Below are positions 44,717 through 54,061 of a DNA stretch of 64,000 nucleotides, in pieces. The position numbers and the translations under genes were made by a program. The stretch lies in NCBI RefSeq assembly GCF_020515625.1, contig NZ_JAIWPJ010000001.1, forward strand, positions 1,860,001 through 1,924,000, given 5' to 3'. Origin of the DNA: Natrinema amylolyticum (lineage in GTDB: Archaea; Halobacteriota; Halobacteria; Halobacteriales; Natrialbaceae). The notes beneath the pieces are model-generated. The model had not been told where the DNA came from. It searched no databases and was given only the letters and a program-made list of their open reading frames with translations. How positions within the stretch are numbered: the stretch's first letter is position 1; each line of letters starts with the position of its first letter.

Positions 44717-45790
44717 TCAGTCGTCGCTCGCCCCCGCATCGTACGCCGTCTCGCGGTCGGCGTCGAGCACGAACGGCCCCTCCTCGGGGGTCCGTTTCGT
44801 CACGTTCGCGGCCCGGAGCACGTACGACGTGAGGACGGCGTAGGGCGCGAGCGCGATCGTGTACGCGAGGCTGATGAAGACCGTCAGCGGCGTGTAGCCG
44901 AGGACAGTGACGTTCGGGAAGAGGCCGGAATCGAGCGCGAGCAGCACGTACGTGATGAAGACGATCGCCGGGAGCGAGACGGTCAGCAGCGTCGTCGAGA
45001 GGTCCGAGAGCTCGAGCTTGTAGTAGAGCGTCTTGAAGTACTCCCGACAGACCATGAGCGTGTGGAGCGTGTCCATGATGTCCTCGATGACGCGCTTCTC
45101 GGCAGCGGTGAGCTGGTCGCCGTACTCCGTGAGAATCCGCCGCGACTGGTAGAGCTGCCACGAGGAGTCGTAGTTCAGTCCCGTCAGTAGTTCATCGGTC
45201 GAGCCGTTCGGAACTCGAGAGAGCGTCGTCAGTACCTCCTCGGTGTTCGCATGAATGTCCGCCTGCAGTCGATCGACCGCGTCGCGGTACTCCCGACCCG
45301 CGGCCCCCTCGAGGCGCTGTAGCTCGTCCGCTCGCTCCTTGATCGATCGGAGGACGACCGCGGTGAACTGGCCCGGTCGCGCCGGGCTCACGTCGACGAT
45401 GTCTCGGTCCTCGAGTCCCCCCTGGAAGTCGATCGTCGTATCGACGCGTTCGGACTGATCGCCCAGCGACGTGAGTTCCTGGGAGATCCCGACCGCGGCG
45501 ATCGAGACGACGATCGAGACCAGCAGGATCGTCCCCGACAGCAGCGTGTTGAACACGGTCTGGACCATCGTCGTCTCGCTCAGCAGGTCCTGGTACTCGA
45601 TCGGCCAGATCCCGCCCAGCACGAGCAAGACGGCGAAGACGGCGCCGAGCAACGCGGTCGCGACCCGCTCGCGGTCCCCGTCGAACAGGATCCATCGCTT
45701 GACCCGATTCTCGCTCGAGCGGTCGAGCCGCCCCCTCGAGGTCCCGACGCGGTCACGGGCGGACCGGAGCAGTGACTCGCCATCGATCAT
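44717..45790 (-). CDS. Membrane protein with central helical domain, unknown
   Basis: The 357-residue protein has two transmembrane helices near residues 44-66 and 82-104, a soluble helical middle (about 110-245), and two more helices near 255-275 and 292-315. I do not recognise a family. The layout (2+2 helices with a long cytoplasmic or external bundle between) recalls bestrophin-like or stress-related membrane proteins, but no motif supports that. It is monocistronic. Confidence 0.7.
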   Translation of the reverse strand: MIDGESLLRSARDRVGTSRGRLDRSSENRVKRWILFDGDRERVATALLGAVFAVLLVLGGIWPIEYQDLLSETTMVQTVFNTLLSGTILLVSIVVSIAAVGISQELTSLGDQSERVDTTIDFQGGLEDRDIVDVSPARPGQFTAVVLRSIKERADELQRLEGAAGREYRDAVDRLQADIHANTEEVLTTLSRVPNGSTDELLTGLNYDSSWQLYQSRRILTEYGDQLTAAEKRVIEDIMDTLHTLMVCREYFKTLYYKLELSDLSTTLLTVSLPAIVFITYVLLALDSGLFPNVTVLGYTPLTVFISLAYTIALAPYAVLTSYVLRAANVTKRTPEEGPFVLDADRETAYDAGASDD

Positions 45791-45911
45791 CGGTAGATGG
45801 CCGACAGCCTCGACGGGTAAATAGCCACCACCGGTCGGCGGTCGCCGCGCTCGGAGAGGGACCGTTCGGACGCGCCTCGCTCGACGAGCGATCGCCGCGG
45901 TACCGGACGAT

Positions 45912-46097
45912 TCAGGACTGTGGGTTCCACTCGCAGGCGGAACCGGCCGTCAGGTTCTCGTCGTCGATGTACTCGCTCAGACAGGCGTAGTTACAGAACT
46001 TCCTCGCCCGATCGGCGCTGTCGTTCTCGCCTTCGGTCACGTACACGGGATCGTGTCGCTCGACGTCACTGCCGCAGTACGTGCATGCGGTTCCCAT
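45912..46097 (-). CDS. Tiny MYM/TRASH-like zinc protein
   Basis: The 61-residue protein has CTYC near residues 5-8 and FCNYACLSEYI (Cys35, Cys39), a treble-clef-like pattern of the TRASH/MYM type often used in metal sensing. DHDPVYV-like sequence (RHDPVYV) precedes the second pair. Unlike most zinc ribbons here, the second pair is CX3C. The longer upstream frame is spurious. Confidence 0.75.
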   Translation of the reverse strand: MGTACTYCGSDVERHDPVYVTEGENDSADRARKFCNYACLSEYIDDENLTAGSACEWNPQS

Positions 46098-46204
46098 ATC
46101 GGCCCTTCCGTCCGGAGTCGGGAAGGCGTTGTGCCGGTGGTGTCGTCCCGTCGAACGACGTTCGTCGCGAGTCGATCGCGGGATCGAGTCGAGTCGGTAC
46201 AGCG

Positions 46205-46456
46205 CTATCGATCGTCGTCCGACTCGGACTCCGGCTCTTTCGCGACCGTTCCGACGACCCGTTTCGCTAGCATTTCGGGAATATCGGTGGGCATCGTCAG
46301 CCAGTGCTGGACGGCCACGAGCCCGATCGCGAGCCCGATGAGCGCCCCACCGAACGCGGTCTGTCCCTCCGTGAGGAGTCCGATTCCGGCGATTGCGGCG
46401 GGAAGTGCGAAGACGAGCGTGCCCGCGAGTTTGATCGTATCGATGATGCCGGCCAT
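46205..46456 (-). CDS. Two-helix membrane protein (DUF7533-like)
   Basis: The 83-residue protein has two transmembrane helices (residues 8-26 and 34-52) and a short acidic C-terminal tail (VAKEPESESDDDR). MAGIIDTIKLAGTLVFALPA is a conserved opening in haloarchaeal proteins that I recall as DUF7533. Function is unknown. It diverges from ribE across 121 nt. Confidence 0.75.
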   Translation of the reverse strand: MAGIIDTIKLAGTLVFALPAAIAGIGLLTEGQTAFGGALIGLAIGLVAVQHWLTMPTDIPEMLAKRVVGTVAKEPESESDDDR

Positions 46457-46577
46457 TGCGGGGAGATAGTGGGGGTACTGCCAAAAGCACGACGACAAGT
46501 CGCGCGGATCGACGCGTCCCGGTTCGATCGCGGTCGGACCCGGAACGGCTTTCCCCCGTCGCCCGTCAGTTCCGGAC

Positions 46578-47183
46578 ATGTTCACGGGGATCGTCGAGGA
46601 GACCGGCGAGATCGTCGCTCGAGAGCGAACCGACGACGGCCTCCGACTGCGGATCGGGGCCGACGAGGTCGCGACGGGGCTCGAACACGGCCAGAGCATC
46701 AGCGTCAGCGGCGCGTGTCTCACGGTCGAGCAGTTCGCTGCTGACGAGTGGTTCGAGGTCTTCCTGGCGACGGAGACCGTCGAGCGGACGTATCTGGGCG
46801 ACCTCGCCGAGGGCGACGCGGTCAATCTCGAGCGGGCGATGCCGGCGGACGGCCGGTTCGATGGCCACGTGGTGCAGGGCCACGTCGACGCGGTCGCGAC
46901 CGTTTCGAACGTAGAGTCGGTCGAGGAAGACTGGTTCTTCGAGTTCGAACTCCCCGAGGGGTACGATCGCTACGTCGTCGAGAAGGGGTCGATCACGCTC
47001 GACGGGATCAGCCTGACCGTCGCGGAGCTGGACGCGGAACGCGGCCGGGTGACCGTTGCGATCATCCCGACGACATACGAACTGACGACGCTCGCCGACA
47101 AGGAGCCCGGCGATCCGATCCACCTCGAGGTCGACGTGCTCGCGAAGTACGTCGAACGGCTGCTCGAGGCGCGGTTCGACTGA
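46578..47183 (+). CDS. ribE: Riboflavin synthase, alpha-chain (bacterial) type
   Basis: This enzyme dismutates two 6,7-dimethyl-8-ribityllumazine molecules to riboflavin. The 201-residue protein is two tandem lumazine-binding barrels: MFTGIVEETGEIV and SVSGACLTV in the first, HVVQGHVDAVATV and GSITLDGISLTV in the second. This is the bacterial/eukaryotic fold, not the lumazine-synthase-like archaeal RibC of methanogens. The gene stands alone, with no other rib genes adjacent. Confidence 0.95.
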   Translation: MFTGIVEETGEIVARERTDDGLRLRIGADEVATGLEHGQSISVSGACLTVEQFAADEWFEVFLATETVERTYLGDLAEGDAVNLERAMPADGRFDGHVVQGHVDAVATVSNVESVEEDWFFEFELPEGYDRYVVEKGSITLDGISLTVAELDAERGRVTVAIIPTTYELTTLADKEPGDPIHLEVDVLAKYVERLLEARFD

Positions 47184-47268
47184 CGGCCTGCGGTTCCCTC
47201 TCCTCCTCTCGCTCTCTCCTGGCGACGGTCGCAACCACGGTTTAGTGGATGGGTGTGGGAGGGTCGAT

Positions 47269-48192
47269 ATGACCGAATCACGGACGCCGGAGTTCGACCA
47301 CGACGTAGAGACTGCCGTCGTCACGGGCGCGACCGGCGACGTGGGATCGTGGGTCGTCGACCGACTGGCGGACCGGGGCGTCAGCGTCGTCGGCCTCGAT
47401 CTCGAGCGGCCCGACGGCGTGCGGGCGAACGCCGAGTTTCGAGCCGTCGACCTGACCGAACAGGGGCCGACCTGGGAGACCATCGCCGAGGTCGACCCCG
47501 ACGCTGTCGTCCACCTGGCGGCGATGTCGGATCCCAACTCCAACCCCGGAACGCGACTCTTCGAGAACAACGTCACGAGCGCGTACAACGTGCTGGTCGC
47601 GGCCGGCCGGGCCGAAACGGACGTCGTCTGGACCTCCTCGCAGGCGGCCTACGGCGCGCTGTTTTCGGAGAGCGAGTGGACGCCCGACTTCCTCCCGATC
47701 GACGAGACCCACGACCGCCGGCCCGAGGATCCCTACGGACTGTCGAAGCTCTGCGGGGAAGAGAGCGCTCGAGCGATCGCGCGCCGGTACGGCATCTCCG
47801 TCACCACGATCCGGCCGGCGACCGTCTTCTCGCCGGACGGCACCCGGGCGCGGCCGTCGGAGGACGGCTCGGATCTCGCGGACGAGGCGTCGGGCGGGAA
47901 CTTCGGCGCCTATGTCGACGTCCGCGACATCGCGCGCCTGATCGAGGCGGCGCTCGCGAGCGACCACGACGGCCACGAGGCGGTGCTGGCGGTCGCCGAC
48001 GAGAACTACCTCGGCCGGCCCACGAGAGAGTTGGTCGAAGCGGTTTGCGGCGACCTGCCGGCCGACTGCGATCTCGAGGGGAAGGAGTCCGCGCTCTCGA
48101 ACGCGAAGGCCGCCGCCCTCCTCGACTGGACGCCCGCTCACTCGTGGCACGACGGCGACGGGGGAGACGCGTCCGGCCCGACGTGGCTGTGA
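47269..48192 (+). CDS. NAD-dependent epimerase/dehydratase (extended SDR)
   Basis: A 307-residue extended SDR. The NAD site is TGATGDVGSWV and the catalytic motif YGLSK, with the upstream Ser in WTSSQAAYG, so it looks active. It resembles UDP-sugar or uronate epimerase/dehydrogenase proteins; the substrate is unknown. The ATG at 47269 was chosen because the Rossmann strand starts soon after and a purine-rich GGGAGGG lies just before it. Confidence 0.88.
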   Translation: MTESRTPEFDHDVETAVVTGATGDVGSWVVDRLADRGVSVVGLDLERPDGVRANAEFRAVDLTEQGPTWETIAEVDPDAVVHLAAMSDPNSNPGTRLFENNVTSAYNVLVAAGRAETDVVWTSSQAAYGALFSESEWTPDFLPIDETHDRRPEDPYGLSKLCGEESARAIARRYGISVTTIRPATVFSPDGTRARPSEDGSDLADEASGGNFGAYVDVRDIARLIEAALASDHDGHEAVLAVADENYLGRPTRELVEAVCGDLPADCDLEGKESALSNAKAAALLDWTPAHSWHDGDGGDASGPTWL

Positions 48193-48235
48193 TGGAACTC
48201 GCCTCGAGCGGACGGCGGTCGGACGATGCGAGCGG

Positions 48236-49258
48236 TCAGCGCTGTGGCGGCTCGAACTCGGTCAGCTCCGGCCGCGAGTCACCGTCGATGTCGCTCGTCG
48301 CGGTCTGGTAGGTCCGACGGTAGCGAGCGATCTTGCGGTAGAGGTAGTAACCGATCGCGAGGTCGTAGAGCACCACGTACCCCACGAACGCCAGTCCGAA
48401 GCCGATCGGGAGGAGCTCGGTGAGGATCCCGGGAACGATTCCGACCGTGACGTTGTACGTTCCGTGGACAAAGGCGGCGACGAGCAGCCCCTTGAGGACG
48501 ATCGGACCGGCGTAGTCACGGTTGAACTTCGCCAGTCCGAGGTAGTAGCCCGCGATCGCAGAGTAGATGACGTGGCCGGGACCGGCCAGCGCGCGGACCG
48601 TCGCGATTCCGCCCGCGGTGAAGAGCACGCTGGCCTCGGGTTCGGCCTCGCCGACGACCCGGCCGATGTAGATCGCGTTCTCGATGGCCGCAAAGCCCAG
48701 TCCCGCGACGGCACCGTAGACCGCCCCGTCGATGACCGCGTTGAAACTGGTACTTCGGTAGGCGAACACCTGGACGGCGAGTAACTTGACCGTCTCCTCG
48801 ATCGGACCGACGATCAGGTAGAAAAAGAAGAGGCTGCCGAGAAACCCGGCACCGAACAGCGGCCGCGTGAACGAGTTGACGACCGCGGCGAACGTCGCGA
48901 ACAGGATCGCCAGCAGGAAGGTCACGACGAGCAGGCGGAGCGGTTCGCTCGTCGTGATATCTGCATACCAGATGTACGCTGCGAGCAGTCCCGCGGGGAC
49001 GACCGAGAGTGCGAAGAAGATCCCGATGAACGGATCCTCGAGGACGAGCGCGGCCGGCGAAACGAGCAGGGAGAGCGTGATCGCGATCGCGACCAACAGG
49101 ACGATCGCTCGAAACCCGTAGCTGATCGCGTTGTAGAGTGTGTACGCGAACAAGTCCGGTATCGATCGCGGTTCCCACGTGGAGACGTCGTAGAGGTCCG
49201 TCGACCCGTCTCCACTTCGCTCTTCGGCTCGTTCGACCGGGTCGCGCCTTCGCTGCAT
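48236..49258 (-). CDS. PrsW-family intramembrane metalloprotease
   Basis: A 340-residue membrane protein with about nine helices. The PrsW/Abi-like motifs are present: EETVK (glutamates of motif 1) in GPIEETVKLLAV, FAAIENAIY (motif 2), GHVIYSAIAGY and FVHGTYN (histidines). Bacterial PrsW cuts an anti-sigma factor; archaea have none, so the substrate must differ. The N-terminal 35 residues are hydrophilic. Confidence 0.9.
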   Translation of the reverse strand: MQRRRDPVERAEERSGDGSTDLYDVSTWEPRSIPDLFAYTLYNAISYGFRAIVLLVAIAITLSLLVSPAALVLEDPFIGIFFALSVVPAGLLAAYIWYADITTSEPLRLLVVTFLLAILFATFAAVVNSFTRPLFGAGFLGSLFFFYLIVGPIEETVKLLAVQVFAYRSTSFNAVIDGAVYGAVAGLGFAAIENAIYIGRVVGEAEPEASVLFTAGGIATVRALAGPGHVIYSAIAGYYLGLAKFNRDYAGPIVLKGLLVAAFVHGTYNVTVGIVPGILTELLPIGFGLAFVGYVVLYDLAIGYYLYRKIARYRRTYQTATSDIDGDSRPELTEFEPPQR

Positions 49259-49417
49259 GGTCGTGTCTCTAGCGGCCGGGCCAGTATAGGTTCGGCAACC
49301 GGCGACTCGGGAACGAGGGGACCGCTCCGGCAGTCACGGGCGAACTTCGGGCCCTCCGTTCAGTGGACGGAACCGGTCGGCACGGGGACCGTGACCCTCG
49401 CCGCGTCGAAATTCGAG

Positions 49418-49531
49418 TCAGTCAGCGCTGTGGAGCGGTACGAGTCCGCAGTTCGGGCAGCCGTTATGTTTCGTCGTTTGATAGTGTAATTCGGAGTCAC
49501 AGTTCTCGCACTGGTAGTGGGATTCTGCCAT
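49418..49531 (-). CDS. Tiny zinc-ribbon protein, 37 residues
   Basis: ATG at 49531 to TGA at 49418 encodes 37 residues with CENC (8-11) and CPNC (25-28), one complete zinc ribbon and little else. The spacing of 13 residues between pairs and the flanking HYQTTKHNG look like a real, minimal module. It lies alone between PrsW and the next gene. No ribosome-binding site is clear. Confidence 0.65.
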   Translation of the reverse strand: MAESHYQCENCDSELHYQTTKHNGCPNCGLVPLHSAD

Positions 49532-49682
49532 TACGTATCGGCAGGCCAGAGAGGCTCATATGCTTTGCGTGGGAGGTGTTGACGAAAGTAGTCGTCCGGC
49601 GAGCACCGCCGTCCGTGCCCGCCAACGCGACGGATGGTCCGGACTCGGAATCATCAAAGGGCTCCCGGCCCAACCGGCGGGT

Positions 49683-50060
49683 ATGCACTTCGATCAGCGA
49701 ACCCAGCGGGCGCTTCGCGACGTCGGCCTCGAGACCGAGGACCTCCGGGCTGCCTCGGAGGCGGTCGTCGAGGCCGTCGCCGAGGACGCGGCGGCGCTCG
49801 AGGCCTTCTTCGACGAGCACGACACTGTCTACTCCGACATGGAGATGGCTCACTCGAGCTCGGCGTATCCCGAGCACGACGTCGAGTACGCCGATCTCAC
49901 GACCCACGCCGACGAGATGCGGGGCTGGCTCCGATTCGAGACGTGGGGCATCTACGTCGAGGACGGGCGGATCCTGGACGAGGGGTACGTCGAACTCTCT
50001 CTCGGGCCGACGATTAACGACCGCGTTCGGTTCGCGGCCGACCGCGAGACGCTGCGGTGA
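49683..50060 (+). CDS. Conserved haloarchaeal protein (DUF7532-like)
   Basis: The 125-residue protein is soluble and acidic: an N-terminal helical part (QRTQRALRDVGLETEDLRAA) and a C-terminal beta-rich part (RGWLRFETWGIYVEDGR, YVELSLGPTINDRVRF). I recall a family of this kind without function (possibly DUF7532). ATG at 49683 opens the conserved region. The FAU-1-like gene follows 82 nt later on the same strand. Confidence 0.72.
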   Translation: MHFDQRTQRALRDVGLETEDLRAASEAVVEAVAEDAAALEAFFDEHDTVYSDMEMAHSSSAYPEHDVEYADLTTHADEMRGWLRFETWGIYVEDGRILDEGYVELSLGPTINDRVRFAADRETLR

Positions 50061-50142
50061 TTCCCGTGCGCGAGACAGGGCTCAGCGCGCTCGAGCGGTC
50101 TCTACAACGACGGACTGCCCGCACACTCGCGGAGAGAGATCG

Positions 50143-51582
50143 ATGACGACGGCTCGAGTCCGCGGTATCTACACGACGGCAGTGACGCAACTCCTGAGCG
50201 AAGCCGACTGCGAGGTCGTCCAGGCCTCCGAACCGATCCGGGAGCGCTTCGAGCGGTCGTTCGACGCAGCCCCGGCCGACGTCTCGATCGAGACGACCCG
50301 CGATCGACTGGGCGTTGCGGTCTCGGGCGATCCCGACGCGGTCGAGACGGTCGCGGGCGAACTCGCGGGGCTCGCCGTCGATACCTTCCGCTGGGACGAC
50401 GACGTCCCCCGCGGCGCGGTCTTCGACGCGGAAGTGCTCGAGGCCGGCGGCGGCAGCGGCGCGGTCGTCGACCTCGGAGACGGCCGGCGGGGGTTCCTCA
50501 AATACGACGACGCCGATAGCTACGTCGACGCCGGCAACCGGTACCGGGTGCAGGTTCACGAGCCCGCACCGCCGTGGGACGACGACCGCCCGCTCGTGCG
50601 GCCGACGCTCGAGGTCGGGGGCGGGCTCTGTACCCTCTCGCGGGATCGGACCGGCGTCTCGGCGGCGCTGCGCGGCGAGCGCGGGGAGGAACTCGTCGGC
50701 ATGACCGATCTGCTCTCCGTCGACGTCCCCGAGGGATGGGGGCTGCGCTGGCAACACGCCGCCGCCGACGCCGACCTCGAGGCGATGGGCACCGCCCTCG
50801 AGGACGCCGCGAGGCGAGTGCGAGCGCTCGAGGACGCCCTCGCCGACGCACCGGACGACCCGGACGAGCCGGGGCTGCTCGCCGCGCCCCGGACGACGGA
50901 GTGGTGCTGGTTCGGCCGCGAGTCCCGGTTCGCGCTGGACGGCGTTCGACGCCGAGTCGAGACCACGATGCCGGGCCACCATCGAACGAAAGCGGCCGAT
51001 CGGGCCGCGAGCGCGGCGGTCGACTTCGCCGAGGCCGTCTGCGGTTCGATGGGGGACGACGCCGGCGTCGAGGGCGACGCGTTCCCCTTCGCCGCGGTCG
51101 CTCGCCAGTTCGGCCCGACCGGGGGCGACCGCCTCGAGATCGGCCACGGCAAGCCCGACGGCCGGCTCATCTCGCTGGGCCGCGGCGAGGTCACCGACTG
51201 GGACCCCGAAGGGAAGATAACTCTCGAGCGCTCCATGAGCGGCGGCGGGAGCTACGACGCGCTCGGCGTCCCGAAGGCCTCGGGCGACGTCGCCGTGACG
51301 AAGTTCCGCGAGGGGCGCTGGTGGTATCCGACGACGTACAAGGCCGCCGACGGCACGTCGAAGGGGACCTACGTCAACGTCTGTACGCCGGTCGAGCTGT
51401 TCCCCGACACGGTCCGGTACGTCGACCTCTACGTCGACGTGATCCGACAGGGCAACGGGACGGTCGAAATCGTCGACGCGGACGAACTCGAGGCCGCCGT
51501 CGACGACGGACTGGTCTCCGAGGACCTGGCCGAGAAAGCGATGGACGTAGCGGAAGCCGTCGAGCGCGCGCTCTCGAAATAG
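50143..51582 (+). CDS. FAU-1-like RNA-binding protein / ribonuclease
   Basis: A 479-residue protein. The N-terminal part contains an S1-like RNA-binding region (about 88-150: GAVFDAEVLEAGGGSGAVVD, RRGFLKYDD) related to RNase E/G, and the C-terminal 170 residues are a DUF402 domain (WDPEGKITLERSMSGGGSYD, WYPTTYKAADGTSKGTYVNV, YVDLYVDVI). FAU-1 of Pyrococcus binds AU-rich RNA and takes part in 5S rRNA processing. ATG at 50143 begins MTTARVRGIYTTAVTQLL. Catalytic details are not settled for this family. Confidence 0.9.
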   Translation: MTTARVRGIYTTAVTQLLSEADCEVVQASEPIRERFERSFDAAPADVSIETTRDRLGVAVSGDPDAVETVAGELAGLAVDTFRWDDDVPRGAVFDAEVLEAGGGSGAVVDLGDGRRGFLKYDDADSYVDAGNRYRVQVHEPAPPWDDDRPLVRPTLEVGGGLCTLSRDRTGVSAALRGERGEELVGMTDLLSVDVPEGWGLRWQHAAADADLEAMGTALEDAARRVRALEDALADAPDDPDEPGLLAAPRTTEWCWFGRESRFALDGVRRRVETTMPGHHRTKAADRAASAAVDFAEAVCGSMGDDAGVEGDAFPFAAVARQFGPTGGDRLEIGHGKPDGRLISLGRGEVTDWDPEGKITLERSMSGGGSYDALGVPKASGDVAVTKFREGRWWYPTTYKAADGTSKGTYVNVCTPVELFPDTVRYVDLYVDVIRQGNGTVEIVDADELEAAVDDGLVSEDLAEKAMDVAEAVERALSK

Positions 51583-51678
51583 GATTTCGTCTCGATCTGT
51601 GCTTTCGATGGGTCTCGCACTCGAGAGAGCCGTGAATGGAACGAGTAGGGCAGGAACGTGATCCCGACAGAGACGAGT

Positions 51679-51870
51679 GCCCTGCTACCGTGTCAACGGG
51701 GAATCGCCACGTCCTCCCCAGCCGATTCGCTCGGTCATTCTTCCCTCGCTCATCCCTCGCGCGGCCTCGTCGGCCGCCCTCACTATCGTTCGGACGGCCG
51801 CCAGCACGCGCCACCACACGGCGGTCGGCTGAGACAGAGTGAGATGCCGGTGCTTGTACTGACCGCTGTA
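51679..51870. repeat. Dispersed repeat, copy B
   Basis: This copy fills most of the 336-nt gap 51583-51918, in which I find no gene. It runs from CCTGCTACCGTG through GGGAATCGCCACGTCCTCCC, CTCGCTCATCCCTCGCGCGG, CCCTCACTATCGTTCGG and CACGCGCCACCACACGGCGG to GTGCTTGTACTGACCGC. Copy C has these blocks in the same order. Between CTCGCGC and CTCAC it contains GCGGCC-TCGTC-GGCCGC, a 6-bp hairpin. Confidence 0.7.
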
Positions 51871-51918
51871 GAGTGATGAACTTGAGAAGCGAGGCGATGA
51901 CGTCCCCCGGTCGCGATC

Positions 51919-52173
51919 TTATTCCGACCGGTCGTCGGGCGCGTGGATCTCGTCGTCGAGGACGATCTCGAGGCGGCCGTCCGCGAACAGTCGGTCGATC
52001 TGGCCGTGCGTAAATTTGCCGTCGCAGTCCTCGCCGACGAACGTGACGAGGCGGTCGGTCTGCTCGACGACGGTCGCGAGCGAACTCCCGGTTCGGTAGT
52101 GGTAACGAACGGTCGCTCCGGGGTGGAGCGCCTCCGCGGTGACGCTGAGGTACTCCCGGCGGTGGAGGGTCAT
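51919..52173 (-). CDS. Small conserved beta-rich protein, unknown
   Basis: An 84-residue acidic protein (TLHRREYLSVTAEALHPGAT, VEQTDRLVTFVGEDCDGKFT) of strands and short turns with one cysteine. It has no signal peptide or membrane segment. The start at 52173 opens the conserved part; the frame further upstream runs into low-complexity sequence. It seems a real haloarchaeal family, but I cannot name it. Confidence 0.6.
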   Translation of the reverse strand: MTLHRREYLSVTAEALHPGATVRYHYRTGSSLATVVEQTDRLVTFVGEDCDGKFTHGQIDRLFADGRLEIVLDDEIHAPDDRSE

Positions 52174-52318
52174 TACCCGGAAACGCCCTGAAATCGGTAT
52201 AGGCTTTCTGGCTGCTGCCTGCGCCGCTTTGATGCGTTCCAACCGGGACCGATCAAACGCGAGGGTCTCGAGGGCTTCGAGAGCGTCGAGGGGCCTCGAA
52301 GCGGTCCGTTCGGGTCGC

Positions 52319-52777
52319 TCAGTCCGAGGCGCTCGCGACCGCCTCGGGTCCGGGAACGGTCGGGAGCAGGCCGACGTACTCGTCGAGGTCGAGCGCGAAC
52401 TCACCGTCCCCGACGGTCGTCGGCCGAACCCAGCGGAACTCGAACTCGGACCCGTGTTCTCCCCCGCCGTCGGTGACGGTGTGAGTCCACCGATCTCGGG
52501 GCTCGTGCACCCTCGAGTGGAAGAAGTGACGCACGTACCGCCTGCCTTCGCGTCGCGTCCAGATATCGGTCGTCAGGCGTCGGGTCCCGTTCAACGTCAC
52601 GAGGCCGCTCTCCTCGCGGACCTCCCTGAACAGCGCCTCCCGCGGTGATTCGCCCGTCTCGAGCGTTCCCTTCGGGATCTGCAGTCCGTCGTGTCCGGGC
52701 CCCTCGAAGACCAAAAGCTCGCCCGTCCCGCGCGTGATGTACGCGCACGCCTTCTGAACGTACGTGACTTCGTTCAT
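52319..52777 (-). CDS. Nudix hydrolase
   Basis: A 152-residue Nudix enzyme that hydrolyses a nucleoside diphosphate linked to another moiety. The Nudix box GTLETGESPREALFREVREESG matches GX5EX7REUXEEXGU in full (positions given here without the flanks: box at about residues 38-60). QIPKG precedes it. The ATG at 52777 begins MNEVTYVQKACAYI. A palindrome and a T-rich TATA-like box lie just upstream. The substrate is unknown. Confidence 0.9.
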   Translation of the reverse strand: MNEVTYVQKACAYITRGTGELLVFEGPGHDGLQIPKGTLETGESPREALFREVREESGLVTLNGTRRLTTDIWTRREGRRYVRHFFHSRVHEPRDRWTHTVTDGGGEHGSEFEFRWVRPTTVGDGEFALDLDEYVGLLPTVPGPEAVASASD

Positions 52778-52802
52778 GATACCAAGTAACACACTGTTCC
52801 GC

Positions 52803-52822
52803 CGTAAAAACCTATCATAGGT
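52803..52822 (-). promoter_or_regulatory. Palindrome next to Nudix TATA element
   Basis: ACCTAT-C-ATAGGT (52810-52822) is a perfect 6-1-6 palindrome. On the minus strand it runs into GGTTTTTACGG, a plausible TATA box 25-33 nt before the Nudix ATG. A repressor there would block TBP/TFB. A second AT-rich block (GATTAAAGGACTATAAGG) follows on the BASS side. Confidence 0.45.
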
Positions 52823-52883
52823 GTGATTAAAGGACTATAAGGAAATCATGTGATCGGTTCGGCCCCCGATATCTCCGAGCGTC

Positions 52884-53873
52884 TCAGTCGGAGGCGACGG
52901 CCGGTTCCCCCTCCCCGACGGGCGCGTCGCCATCGAGTCGCGTGAACAGGGTCGCGAGCGCCGGCCCGGAGACGTTGTGCCAGACGCTGAAGAGCGCCGG
53001 GATCAGCGCGGCGCTCGGACTGAAGTGAGCCGTCGCGAGCGCGACCGCGAGGCCGCTGTTCTGCAGACCGACTTCGAACGCGCACGCTCTGGCTCGGTCT
53101 TCGGCCATGTTCGCCGCGTGGCCGACGGCGTAGCCGGCTCCCAGCCCGAGGCCATTGTGCAGCACGACTGCGAGGAAGACCAGAACGCTCGCGCCGAGGA
53201 TCGTCTCGACGCTGAGTCCGACGACGGCCGCGACGATGGCGACGATTGCGACCACGCTGATCGCAGGGAAGATCGAGAGCCCCGCCCGCGCGACCGCCGG
53301 CGCGTACTCGTCGAGCACGTAGCGCAACGCGAGACCGCCGATGACCGGGAGCAGGACGACCTGCACGATCGACGTCGCCATCTCGGCGAACGTGACCGTG
53401 ATCGACTCGCCCGCGAGCAGGACGATCCACGCCGGCATCACCAGCGGCGCGGCGATCGTCGTCAGCGACGTGATCGACACCGACAGCGCGACGTCGCCGC
53501 GACCGAGATAGGTCATCACGTTCGACGCGGTGCCGCCCGGCGCTGCGCCGACGAGGATCAGTCCGATACCGATCTCTTCCGGCAATCCGAGCGCGACGAC
53601 GAGGGCGTAGGCGATCGTCGGCATCAGAATCCACTGGCCCATCGCCCCGATGAAGACGTCCCGCGGCCGCTCGAGGATCCGGCGGAAGTCCTCGGGGGTC
53701 AGCGTCAGCCCCATTCCGAGCATGATGATGCCCAGCAGCGGGGTGATGTATGGCGCGATCCAGGTGAACGCCTCGGGCGAATACAGTGCCAGCGGAGAGA
53801 CGACCAGTACCCAGACGACGAAGTACTTACTTGTGAAATTACCTATCAGTTCCAGGGAGCGCTGTAACGTCAT
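52884..53873 (-). CDS. BASS/bile acid:sodium symporter-like transporter
   Basis: A 329-residue membrane protein with nine or ten helices in the inverted-repeat BASS fold. GAAPGGTASNVMTYL (about 115-130) is the crossover signature of helix 4, and FEVGLQNSGLAVALA that of helix 9, so the two sodium sites are probably intact. Such transporters move organic anions (bile-acid-like, pyruvate, pantoate) with sodium. A minus-strand TATA-like ATATAACATA lies about 45-55 nt upstream. Confidence 0.9.
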   Translation of the reverse strand: MTLQRSLELIGNFTSKYFVVWVLVVSPLALYSPEAFTWIAPYITPLLGIIMLGMGLTLTPEDFRRILERPRDVFIGAMGQWILMPTIAYALVVALGLPEEIGIGLILVGAAPGGTASNVMTYLGRGDVALSVSITSLTTIAAPLVMPAWIVLLAGESITVTFAEMATSIVQVVLLPVIGGLALRYVLDEYAPAVARAGLSIFPAISVVAIVAIVAAVVGLSVETILGASVLVFLAVVLHNGLGLGAGYAVGHAANMAEDRARACAFEVGLQNSGLAVALATAHFSPSAALIPALFSVWHNVSGPALATLFTRLDGDAPVGEGEPAVASD

Positions 53874-54061
53874 TCTCCCCTCACCACACTGGAAAGCATG
53901 CTCAGGCGTCTGTAGGTATGTTATATTAATACTACGGCTTCCGTGTTCGATCGTGTCCGCCTCGATACATGCGGCCGGCCGCAGTCAGCGACGGGCGGCG
54001 AGAGGACACGGCGCTCGAGCGACGAGTACGGAACCGCATGCGAGCGTCGATCGCAACGGAA

